A stretch of 17,643 nt of DNA from Gammaproteobacteria bacterium. Its GTDB lineage: Bacteria > Pseudomonadota > Gammaproteobacteria > CAJXQU01. The notes below the pieces were generated by a model, which worked only from the letters and a program-made list of their open reading frames with translations, made no database searches and had not been told where the DNA came from. A program made the translations under genes and the position numbers. Below, one piece after another: positions 1 through 6,335 of the stretch; position 1 is the stretch's first letter; each line of letters begins with the position of its first letter. The stretch covers positions 1 to 17,643 of the forward strand of contig JALSSM010000127.1 of assembly GCA_026984275.1 (NCBI GenBank). The letters are read 5' to 3'.

Positions 1-165
1 ATGCGGATCATGCACCACGCTTACTGGGTTGCCTCTCGCTGGGACGATCCGGCCTTCCCACAAGCCTTTCCCTGGTTCAATTCGACAAACTACTGGGAAG
101 AACATATTCTTTCTCTGAGAGAACAGTTGGCATTAATGGAAGAGCCGCCACTGGTCTGGGATTGA
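1..165 (+). CDS. C-terminal end of an unidentified protein (5' partial)
   Basis: Frame 1 is open from the window edge to a TGA at 163-165 and encodes 54 residues. The reading is protein-like: it is rich in Trp, Tyr and Pro, with a WEE element followed by an amphipathic stretch and a Pro-rich end finishing in VWD. The in-frame ATG codons at 1 and 10 need not be the start, because the gene probably begins upstream of the window. It converges on nhaA, with 26 bases between the two stop codons. I do not recognise the family from this tail and assign no function. Confidence 0.6.
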   Translation: MRIMHHAYWVASRWDDPAFPQAFPWFNSTNYWEEHILSLREQLALMEEPPLVWD

Positions 166-191
166 GAGAATACGTTTTATAAGGAGGGGCA

Positions 192-1553
192 TTATTTTTT
201 GGTTTCTTTCGGGCCAGTGAAATATAACCACAGAAAACCAGATATTCCAGCCAGAAGAGAGGCTAGAAGAACGCCGGTTTTCGCCATTAATAAATCTTCA
301 GGATGGTGAGCAAAACCTAGTTCTGCGACAAAGATCGACATGGTAAAACCTATTCCTCCCATTAAAGCTACACCAATAATGTGTTTGAAATCCACGCCGT
401 GTGGAAAAGATGTCAAACCAATTTTTATTGCAACCCAGGAAAAGCCAGCAATGCCGATCAGCTTTCCCAGAACCAGTCCGGCTGCAATACCCATAGAAAC
501 GGGGTGGGTTAATATATCTCCGGCGGAAGACCAATTAATGGGAATCCCTGCATTGGCAAGAGCAAAGATCGGAATAATAAGATAGGCGGTTGGCAGATGC
601 ATTTTCCTTTCAAGAGCCTGTGCGGGTGCCTGTACCAGATTTAAGCCCTCTCCCAGTGCGTGAAATCGGGAGCGTAATTCATCATTCTTGATGATATTTC
701 CTTCTTTTCGATAGGCTTGTTTGATTTGATCAATCTTTTCATTGATCTGTGAGAGGAAACGGTCTGGATTATATTTTGGGCGCATCGGAATAGTGAAAGC
801 CAGGAAGATACCGGCCAAAGTGGCATGAATACCACTCTTTAGCATCGCTATCCATAACACAATGCCCAATAAAAGATAAGGCAATGGACGACGAACGCCA
901 CCGAGATTAATTGTAAAAAGTAGTATCAGTATGATGGCGGCCGTTAACAGGGCCGGGGTGTAGATCGTTTCTGTATAGAAGAGTGCAATCACCAGAACTG
1001 CACCTAAATCATCGACAATCGCCAGAGCCACCAGAAAGGTGAGTAAATTTTTTGGTATACGATTACCCAGGAGTGCCAGTGTCCCAAGTGCAAAAGCAAT
1101 ATCGGTCGCCATCGGTACACCCCAGCCTTTAAAAGCATGTCCTTCCGGGTTAATACTCAAATAGATAAGGACAGGTACTACCATACCTCCGATCGCGGCA
1201 ATAATGGGGAGAATGGCATGTTTTGGATCAGCAAGTTCTCCCACCAGAATCTCACGTTTGAGTTCCAGACCAATAAAGAAAAAAAATAGTGCCATCAGGC
1301 CATCATTGATCCAGTGATGTAGTGACTTGGATAGTTGAAACCCTTCAACGCCAATCGTAAATGGCATCTCTAGAAGATGATGATATGTCTCATTCCACGG
1401 ACTGTTAGCCAAATACATGGCGACAGTAGCACATATCATAAGCAAGACGCCGCTGGTCGTTTGTCGATGGATAAATTCATCCAGTGGACTTAGTACTCGA
1501 TCAAAGGCTTTTTCCCAGGGGGCGATGTATTCTTTTCCAGTGGGTCTATTCAT
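192..1553 (-). CDS. nhaA: Na+/H+ antiporter NhaA
   Basis: Inner-membrane electrogenic antiporter that expels Na+ (or Li+) in exchange for protons and supports pH and sodium homeostasis. The 453-residue product has the NhaA core: MATDIAFALG with Asp151 and AIVDDLGAV with Asp181/Asp182. These match the ion-binding aspartates of E. coli NhaA (133, 163, 164), including the 30-residue spacing. LVLGKLIGI carries Lys364 at the position of E. coli Lys300. It is longer than E. coli NhaA (388 residues). Part of the excess is a charged insert of about 40-60 residues (roughly 258-315) between two membrane segments, probably cytoplasmic; such long NhaA forms are known in proteobacteria. The ribosome-binding site before the ATG is weak. 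It is the last gene of the minus-strand ion block, 157 bases after the small secreted-protein gene with a hairpin between them, so it probably has its own promoter. Control by the nearby nhaR is likely by analogy with E. coli. Confidence 0.96.
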   Translation of the reverse strand: MNRPTGKEYIAPWEKAFDRVLSPLDEFIHRQTTSGVLLMICATVAMYLANSPWNETYHHLLEMPFTIGVEGFQLSKSLHHWINDGLMALFFFFIGLELKREILVGELADPKHAILPIIAAIGGMVVPVLIYLSINPEGHAFKGWGVPMATDIAFALGTLALLGNRIPKNLLTFLVALAIVDDLGAVLVIALFYTETIYTPALLTAAIILILLFTINLGGVRRPLPYLLLGIVLWIAMLKSGIHATLAGIFLAFTIPMRPKYNPDRFLSQINEKIDQIKQAYRKEGNIIKNDELRSRFHALGEGLNLVQAPAQALERKMHLPTAYLIIPIFALANAGIPINWSSAGDILTHPVSMGIAAGLVLGKLIGIAGFSWVAIKIGLTSFPHGVDFKHIIGVALMGGIGFTMSIFVAELGFAHHPEDLLMAKTGVLLASLLAGISGFLWLYFTGPKETKK

Positions 1554-1620
1554 AATATTTTCTTGAAGCAGAAAACAAACATTGTCACCTTGATAATTAT
1601 TGTAGGTTTATGAAGCAGGA

Positions 1621-1660
1621 AATGCCAGCAGCGAGTCTACAAGAACCCACTGCTGGCAAT
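1621..1660 (-). terminator. Hairpin, probable terminator of the small secreted-protein gene
   Basis: TGCCAGCAG at 1623-1631 and CTGCTGGCA at 1650-1658 are perfectly complementary (9 bp, GC-rich) around an 18-base loop. The hairpin lies about 50 bases after the stop codon of the minus-strand gene at 1711-2013. The T-run on the minus strand is poor (TTTCCTGCTT). The plus-strand side has the better pyrimidine run, but no plus-strand gene ends here. It would separate nhaA transcription from the gene upstream. Confidence 0.45.
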
Positions 1661-1710
1661 TTCTTTTCTTAATAACAGCATAATTTCGCTATCATCCAAG
1701 CTTACATTAT

Positions 1711-2013
1711 CTATTTATCTTGAAGATGACCGACGCTGCATTTTGCTGAAGAAAAACTACCACACACTGCGGGATCTTTTTCACCAGTACCCATTTTACC
1801 ATCAGCATATTTTGCCATATCATCACCACCAAATCTGAAGTTTCCCAGTTCGACGACATTACCTTGCATATCTACGCCGGTTGCTCCACTTGAAGTGGTA
1901 GCCTTCTCATCCTTCGTTTCAGTTGCGGTAACCACAGGCGATATCGCAATTGATGTTACAAAAGCGATACTTGTTGCTGCAATAAGCTGTTTTAGCGAAT
2001 ATCGATTAGTCAT
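1711..2013 (-). CDS. Small secreted protein with two C-terminal cysteines, unknown function
   Basis: Encodes 100 residues. The ATG at 2013 is chosen over a longer reading because GAGGAG lies 8 bases upstream and a signal peptide begins there: a basic start (MTNRYSLKQ), a hydrophobic core to about residue 25, and a likely cut after VTA near residue 30. The mature part is about 70 residues, begins with a Thr/Ser/Lys/Glu-rich stretch, then has a Gly/Asp-rich segment (LGNFRFGGDDMAKYADGK) and ends with Cys84 and Cys92 seven residues apart. Those cysteines could form a disulphide or bind metal or haem, but no CXXCH motif is present. I do not recognise the family. The repeated KCGEGKC pattern of HvfA-type secreted acidic proteins is absent. 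It sits between the secreted carbonic anhydrase gene and nhaA on the same strand, so a periplasmic role linked to ions, metals or CO2 is possible but unproven. Confidence 0.75.
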   Translation of the reverse strand: MTNRYSLKQLIAATSIAFVTSIAISPVVTATETKDEKATTSSGATGVDMQGNVVELGNFRFGGDDMAKYADGKMGTGEKDPAVCGSFSSAKCSVGHLQDK

Positions 2014-2021
2014 TTGTATTT

Positions 2022-2027
2022 CTCCTC
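2022..2027 (-). promoter_or_regulatory. Ribosome-binding site fixing the start of the small secreted-protein gene
   Basis: On the minus strand GAGGAG precedes the ATG at 2013 by 8 bases, an ideal spacing. It rules out the upstream in-frame start that would add 22 residues ahead of the signal peptide. Confidence 0.75.
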
Positions 2028-2141
2028 TAGTTAAATGGTAATTACTTAACAATAACTGCAGAGTCTCAATATCTTTCAATATCAGTTATCGCTTCTGTGT
2101 TTCAGCATGCTGGAAAAGTGGTTGGTCAAGCACCCTGAAAA

Positions 2142-2160
2142 TTAAAAAACCTGATGGTTT
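2142..2160 (-). terminator. Weak candidate terminator after the carbonic anhydrase gene
   Basis: Read on the minus strand, AAACC-ATCA-GGTTT forms a 5-bp stem with a 4-base loop, followed by TTTAATTTT. It starts about 20 bases after the carbonic anhydrase stop codon. The stem is short, so the call is tentative. Confidence 0.35.
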
Positions 2161-2181
2161 CTCTTAAAAAATATCAATCTG

Positions 2182-2916
2182 TCATTCCAGTATTGGCCTC
2201 GCTTTTTTAGGTTGAACCGGTCGGTTGTTTTCATGCATGACTTTTTTAAATGCATTAAGTTGTTGAGCAGATGCCTGTACTGAATCTTTCATAACTATCC
2301 AGCGAACTCCTTCTGTACATGGGGGAGTTGTGAGAGAGCCGTTATACCGATAATAATCTTTAGAAGTTGGTAAAATGCTCATTATATTTAACCCATCAAT
2401 TGATTCTCTATCATCAACCTGTTGTGGCATGATAGCCAATAAACTGGCCAGTGCCTCATTGTCATTTCCCTCTTCAAACAAGATGCCGATCACTGCCAAT
2501 TCGTTTTCGTTGTTAGCATGTACAAAGTGCGCTTCCATCGGGAAAGATTTGCCGTGGATCAAATTTTCACTCGGTGTATGAAAATGAAGTTGTTTTAGTT
2601 CATATGATTTCCCCTCAAGGGAAATAGTGCTTCCACTGTCAAAATTAACCTGTACGGTATGACCATTATTCACAAAATCAGTTGTGTTTGCCTGATAATC
2701 AAATATGATTTTTTTCAGATCAGCATCTATAAAATTCTCAATATTAATGGGAGATTGGTTTGTACCCGTGCTACACACACCGAAAGAAGGATCAAGACTC
2801 CCCCAGTGTTCGGGGCTGACATTCCCGGAGTAACCCCAATGACCATTCTCGGTCGCATGAGTTGTTCCTATTGGCAGAACCAATGCACTAATAAGGGTAA
2901 TTGTTGTTTTTTTCAT
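2182..2916 (-). CDS. Periplasmic alpha-class carbonic anhydrase
   Basis: Catalyses the reversible hydration of CO2 to bicarbonate and a proton. The 244-residue protein begins with a Sec signal peptide (MKKTTITLISALVLPIG, likely cut after THA near residue 21), so it acts outside the inner membrane. All hallmarks of the alpha class are visible. Zinc ligands are His111 and His113 (LHFHTPSEN) and His130 (MEAHFVH). Glu117 and Thr196 (SLTTPPC) correspond to the gatekeeping pair of human CA II. His86 is a plausible proton-shuttle position. Cys48 and Cys200 are placed to form the disulphide typical of bacterial alpha enzymes. The length is normal for a bacterial alpha enzyme. An AGGAAG ribosome-binding site precedes the ATG. 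The gene lies 118 bases after nhaR on the same strand, with a perfect 32-base palindrome between them. This placement next to NhaR and NhaA suggests a role in pH or Na+ adaptation (inference). Confidence 0.96.
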   Translation of the reverse strand: MKKTTITLISALVLPIGTTHATENGHWGYSGNVSPEHWGSLDPSFGVCSTGTNQSPINIENFIDADLKKIIFDYQANTTDFVNNGHTVQVNFDSGSTISLEGKSYELKQLHFHTPSENLIHGKSFPMEAHFVHANNENELAVIGILFEEGNDNEALASLLAIMPQQVDDRESIDGLNIMSILPTSKDYYRYNGSLTTPPCTEGVRWIVMKDSVQASAQQLNAFKKVMHENNRPVQPKKARPILE

Positions 2917-2979
2917 ACCTTCCTCTCATTTGATGAATAACTCTTTAGTCACTATATTAATCAAATAAAAGCACATGAT

Positions 2980-3011
2980 AATTCGAATAATAAAAGTTTA
3001 TTATTCGAATT
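2980..3011. repeat. Perfect 32-base palindrome: operator or terminator between nhaR and the carbonic anhydrase gene
   Basis: The left arm AATTCGAATAATAAA (2980-2994) and right arm TTTATTATTCGAATT (2997-3011) are exact reverse complements around a two-base AG centre. Each arm contains the self-complementary octamer ATTCGAAT, at 2981-2988 and 3003-3010. Their starts are 22 bases apart, about two helical turns, as expected of an operator bound by a dimer of dimers. It lies 23 bases past the nhaR stop and 63 bases before the carbonic anhydrase start. A bidirectional terminator is the main alternative, but the stem is AT-rich and no long T-run follows. Confidence 0.7.
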
Positions 3012-3034
3012 GTACGAAGTGTTGAAGGTGTCTA

Positions 3035-3946
3035 TCAGAAGTCTATGAATATCTCATTACGAGCTGTTTCACTAATGGCGATGACCGCCGGATGTTTAAG
3101 TCTGCGGTCAACTGAGATTGCATAAAAACGATAAAGAAGATCTTCAGCTCGACCAATGATCTTAACCTGATGCTGACGAATGACCTCTTTTTCGATTGTT
3201 GTGGGAGCAATAAAAATACCTGCTCCAGCTTGTCCAAAAACTTTCATCAAAGCACTATCATCAAATTCAGCAGAGACATTGGCCCGGATTAAATGATGAT
3301 CAAGCCATGCATCAAGATCGTTACTCATTGCTGAATTTCTTGTTGGCATTAGTAAGGGAAGTTCATTTAATATTTTCGGGAAAGTGGTCTTTGTTTTCTT
3401 CAAAAGACTTTTTGAGGCAAAAAAAGTAGTACCACACTCACCTAACAGATGATTGAATGCGCGTATACTGAGTTTAGGAGATATGGGAGCATCGGCGAGA
3501 ACCAGATCCAGTTTATGTATTGCTAAATCAGCTAACAGATTTTCAATTTTTTCTTCGTGACAAACTAACCGCACAGGTTCGGTGAGTTTCAGTGCCGGCT
3601 CCAGGATACGGTATGCAATCAGCTTTGGAACGGCATCTGCAATTCCAGTCAGAAACATAGGTGCTGGCCCCATCGAGTTTCGGTGAATTGTATCTTCCAA
3701 CTCTGTTCCGAGTTGAAATATTTCATCGGCATATTTGAAGACTTTAAGACCATCCTCAGTAATTTCCAGATTACGTCCTGATTTGGAGAACAATTTTATT
3801 CCCAAATTCTGTTCAAGGAGACTCAGCTGCCCACTAATAGTTTGAGGTGTTAAATGAAGTATTTCACAGGCACGTGTAATGCTTCCTTCCTTTGCGACGA
3901 TCCAGAAATAGCGTAAGTGTTTATAGTTTAAATTCGTTATCGGCAT
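3035..3946 (-). CDS. nhaR: LysR-family transcriptional activator NhaR
   Basis: A 303-residue LysR-type regulator. The N-terminal winged helix-turn-helix (about residues 5-65) reads NYKHLRYFWIVAKEGSITRA, then LTPQTISGQLSLLEQNLGIKLF. This follows E. coli NhaR closely (NYNHLYYFWHVYKEGS, LTPQTITGQI), including the TPQTI recognition helix. A LysR substrate-binding domain occupies the remainder. In E. coli, NhaR activates nhaA in response to Na+. Here nhaA lies on the same strand but two genes farther on, after the carbonic anhydrase and small secreted-protein genes, so both may also belong to its regulon (inference). It starts 47 bases after the antiporter gene, consistent with cotranscription. 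The ribosome-binding site is weak. Confidence 0.92.
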   Translation of the reverse strand: MPITNLNYKHLRYFWIVAKEGSITRACEILHLTPQTISGQLSLLEQNLGIKLFSKSGRNLEITEDGLKVFKYADEIFQLGTELEDTIHRNSMGPAPMFLTGIADAVPKLIAYRILEPALKLTEPVRLVCHEEKIENLLADLAIHKLDLVLADAPISPKLSIRAFNHLLGECGTTFFASKSLLKKTKTTFPKILNELPLLMPTRNSAMSNDLDAWLDHHLIRANVSAEFDDSALMKVFGQAGAGIFIAPTTIEKEVIRQHQVKIIGRAEDLLYRFYAISVDRRLKHPAVIAISETARNEIFIDF

Positions 3947-3993
3947 TGTTTTGAAGGCTCAAAATTTCACATTGCATAATGGGTAAGTCTTGT

Positions 3994-5199
3994 TCAGTCC
4001 CTGCGCAGTTCGTCTGAATGAGCGATAGGTGTTGGAAACTTTCTGACAACCAGGTAGGAGGAGGCGGTCAGTGTTATCAATGTCGTTAACTGGATGAGGT
4101 AGGATGCTATATCGCTGATTATCCCAAGTTCCAGTGCAAGCACAGCAATGAGAAGTGAAAACTCACTCATCTGGCCCAAGCGAGTACCTACTTCCAGAGA
4201 AAGACCGGATGGCTCACCTGTCCGGTGCAGGAGCCATTTGAATATATATGGCTTGAGGGCCAGTATTATGCCAGCAGTGACCATAGCAGGAAATGCTATG
4301 CCACCAATCAGATCCAGATTAAACCCTGCGCCCAGTGAGAAAAAGAATAAAATCAGAAAGAAGTCTCGCAAAGGTCTCAGACAATCTGCAATATAAATGG
4401 CTACGGGTGATGCGGCCAGCGTCACTCCAGCGATAAAGGCACCGATCTCAGCGGACAAGCCCATATAGTCAGCCAGCTCAGCGATCCCCATGCACCAGCC
4501 TATGGCCATAAGAAATATATATTCGTGGATTTGATCAAACTTGCTGATCAATCGAATCAGGATGAATTTATAGAAAAGCCAGGCAATCAAAATGAGTCCG
4601 GGTAAAGCAAACACCATAAGCAATATTTCGAGGACAGGCATCACACCTTTACCAATACCTTTGATGATTAACAACATCACAATCGCCAGTAGATCCTGAA
4701 GTAATAAAATGCTGATGATGAGTTCGCCCGTATGTTGATGATGTAAAACGGAAGTGGGTAACAACTTAACTCCAATGATCGTGCTGGAAAAAACCATGGC
4801 CCCACCAATCAGGAGACAGTCGATCAGGGAATACCCAAACATCCAGCTGATTACAAACCCAACAAACATAAAGAACAATGAACTGATCAGTGTCACTAAT
4901 GTTGTTTTCTGAAACAGGCCGAGTAATTCTTGCGGATGTAGATTGAGACCAAGAAGAAATAATAAAAAAATTATTCCGATATGAGCAATATCCTGTACCA
5001 GTGCTGGATCAGAAACAAGACCGAGTCCCCAAGGACCAACAAGAACCCCAAGCAATATATATGATAAAAGAATGGTCTGACGTGTATACAGAGCGACTGT
5101 TGCAAGAACAGCTGCACCTGTAAAGATAATAAATATCGTAAAGACAATAGGATCTTGCATTCCCGGAGACCCGCTTAAAAGCTTTCTTTGAGTAACCAT
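3994..5199 (-). CDS. CPA2-family monovalent cation/H+ antiporter without an RCK domain
   Basis: A 401-residue integral membrane protein with about 12 predicted hydrophobic segments. CPA2 (Kef/Nap-type) signatures are present: LSYILLGVLVGPWGLGL near residues 45-61, FLLFLLGLNLHPQEL, an SSTIIGVKLL element, and LLLQDLLAIV with Asp169 in the position of the conserved ion-translocating Asp. GQMSEFSLLIAVLALELGII lies near the end. Kef-type proteins usually have GLEL where this one has GLNL. It ends after the membrane domain, lacking the C-terminal TrkA-N/RCK nucleotide-binding domain of the roughly 600-residue KefB/KefC, so it is nearer in design to short NapA/GerN-like exchangers. The cation (Na+ or K+) cannot be told from sequence. 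It is the first gene of the minus-strand ion block, 47 bases before nhaR. The start is uncertain: a second in-frame ATG lies at 5160, and neither has a strong ribosome-binding site. Confidence 0.88.
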   Translation of the reverse strand: MVTQRKLLSGSPGMQDPIVFTIFIIFTGAAVLATVALYTRQTILLSYILLGVLVGPWGLGLVSDPALVQDIAHIGIIFLLFLLGLNLHPQELLGLFQKTTLVTLISSLFFMFVGFVISWMFGYSLIDCLLIGGAMVFSSTIIGVKLLPTSVLHHQHTGELIISILLLQDLLAIVMLLIIKGIGKGVMPVLEILLMVFALPGLILIAWLFYKFILIRLISKFDQIHEYIFLMAIGWCMGIAELADYMGLSAEIGAFIAGVTLAASPVAIYIADCLRPLRDFFLILFFFSLGAGFNLDLIGGIAFPAMVTAGIILALKPYIFKWLLHRTGEPSGLSLEVGTRLGQMSEFSLLIAVLALELGIISDIASYLIQLTTLITLTASSYLVVRKFPTPIAHSDELRRD

Positions 5200-5226
5200 C
5201 CATTATTTTAGAAGAGAAGTAAAGTC

Positions 5227-5243
5227 AGTTTATCCGATAAACT
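5227..5243. repeat. 17-base palindrome between divergent genes, candidate operator
   Basis: AGTTTATC-C-GATAAACT has two 8-base arms and a single central base. It lies 28 bases upstream of the minus-strand antiporter start and 60 bases upstream of the plus-strand TIR gene start. That is a suitable place for a regulator acting on one or both promoters. No T-run follows on either strand, so a terminator is unlikely. Confidence 0.45.
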
Positions 5244-5303
5244 AATTCGTGTAGGCTTTGCTTAGTAAGAAAAAATATTTAGTTGCCAACCAGAAAAATA
5301 AAA

Positions 5304-5777
5304 ATGCGAACAAAAGTCACCTTCTTTGTCTCATACGCCCATCGTAACAAAATGCTTGCCAACAGTTTTCTGGAAAAACTTTCTGATGTATTTGCGCCCT
5401 CAAAGCGATTTGATTATGTACTGTGGGAAGACAGCGGTATCGAAATAGGTGAGGACTGGGAGAAACAAATCAAACAGGCCATTGATCAGTGTGATTTTGG
5501 ATTGTTGCTGATCAGTCCGGCATTTCTGGCATCAAAATTTATAACCGAAAAAGAATTACCCGCTTTTGTTGCAGATGCCGGAAAACCGTTCATTCCTGTC
5601 ATGCTACAGCAGGTTGATTTTGCAAGACACGATCTAAAGGGGCTGGAGAAGAGGCAGATCTTCCGACTTGATTACGAAGGTTTTAAGGAGCCTCGTGCCT
5701 ATGGTGATTGCAAAGGACAGAGAAGGGAGACTTTCGTACTCGAACTTTTTCGGGCGATTGAAGATCGGCTTGATTGA
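5304..5777 (+). CDS. Stand-alone TIR-domain protein
   Basis: The ATG at 5304 is preferred over an in-frame TTG at 5283 because the TIR domain begins almost at once after it; no clear ribosome-binding site is visible for either. The 157-residue product is a single TIR domain. Box 1 is FFVSYAHRN (residues 7-15). It is followed by VLWEDSGIEIGEDWEKQI (39-56) and LLLISPAFLASKFITEKEL (67-85), where Glu84 sits at the position of the catalytic glutamate of NAD+-cleaving TIR domains such as SARM1. There is no signal peptide, transmembrane segment or second domain. Bacterial TIR proteins include NADase effectors of defence systems and signalling adaptors. No recognisable sensor (Thoeris SIR2-like protein, STING, Argonaute) is encoded nearby, so its role is undetermined. 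It sits on the plus strand between two minus-strand gene sets. Confidence 0.85.
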   Translation: MRTKVTFFVSYAHRNKMLANSFLEKLSDVFAPSKRFDYVLWEDSGIEIGEDWEKQIKQAIDQCDFGLLLISPAFLASKFITEKELPAFVADAGKPFIPVMLQQVDFARHDLKGLEKRQIFRLDYEGFKEPRAYGDCKGQRRETFVLELFRAIEDRLD

Positions 5778-5919
5778 TTATTTTTATCTCAAATTACATT
5801 TAATAAAATTAACATGGCCATCCTTTACCTAAAGAAGCTCTGAATTGATCAGAGTAACCAGGCATTATGAAAAACAGAGCTTCAAGCATAGTGAGAAAAA
5901 AATAAAATTACAGAGCCAC

Positions 5920-6333
5920 ATGAAAAAATATCTCTTTATCATTTTTATAGTTTACAGTGTCAATTCATTTTCAGAAGAAGGCTATAGTGGTCATTTCAAG
6001 GGAAACGAAAATATGGAGTTGATGTGTGGCCGGAATATCGATCGGATAACCAATCATTGGGAAGTAACAATCACAAGCATGGGACCTGACAGTTTTATTG
6101 GCAAGGTTGATCCACGCTATGGGCTGATTACTTATAAAGGGACGATTGATGAAGAGGGCAAAGCTAAAGGAAGAATAAGAGGTCTGGATACGGGAGGGAT
6201 TCGCCGGACAGGATTTTTTAATGCAATCGTTGATGGTGATGAATTAACAATGGATGTGAATGGAATGATTTCATCGGGAAGTTGTCACTTCAGGAGTCGG
6301 ATCAACGCTACTCGATTCAATTCTTCAAAATAG
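5920..6333 (+). CDS. Secreted orphan protein, unknown function
   Basis: The 137-residue product starts at the ATG at 5920, where a textbook signal peptide begins (MKKYLFIIFIVYSVNSFS, likely cut before EE at about residue 18). A longer reading from a TTG at 5845 would put 25 charged residues ahead of the signal peptide and is rejected. The mature domain alternates hydrophobic and polar residues with many glycines, as in a small beta-barrel or beta-sandwich. Cys36 and Cys122, near its two ends, could form a disulphide closing the fold. I do not recognise the family. It follows the TIR gene by 142 bases on the same strand and converges on amrS with only two bases between the stop codons. No strong ribosome-binding site is visible. 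Confidence 0.7.
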   Translation: MKKYLFIIFIVYSVNSFSEEGYSGHFKGNENMELMCGRNIDRITNHWEVTITSMGPDSFIGKVDPRYGLITYKGTIDEEGKAKGRIRGLDTGGIRRTGFFNAIVDGDELTMDVNGMISSGSCHFRSRINATRFNSSK

Positions 6334-6335
6334 TA

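Noticed and set aside
181..207. Strong Shine-Dalgarno-like AAGGAGGGG on the plus strand just before the nhaA stop
   Set aside because: It is followed only by an ATT codon and a frame that closes within about ten codons. It gives no credible gene and is probably chance.
2103..2112. Palindrome CAGCATGCTG between the carbonic anhydrase and small secreted-protein genes
   Set aside because: A ten-base palindrome without spacer or T-run is common by chance and has no positional support as an operator.
5838..5854. Hairpin CTCTGA-ATTGA-TCAGAG after the TIR gene, considered as a terminator
   Set aside because: No T-run follows on the plus strand, and the stem is only six pairs.
5867..5905. Possible 12-residue leader peptide (MKNRASSIVRKK) upstream of the secreted orphan gene
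   Set aside because: There is no ribosome-binding site, no run of regulatory codons and no attenuator-like structure, so chance is the simplest reading.
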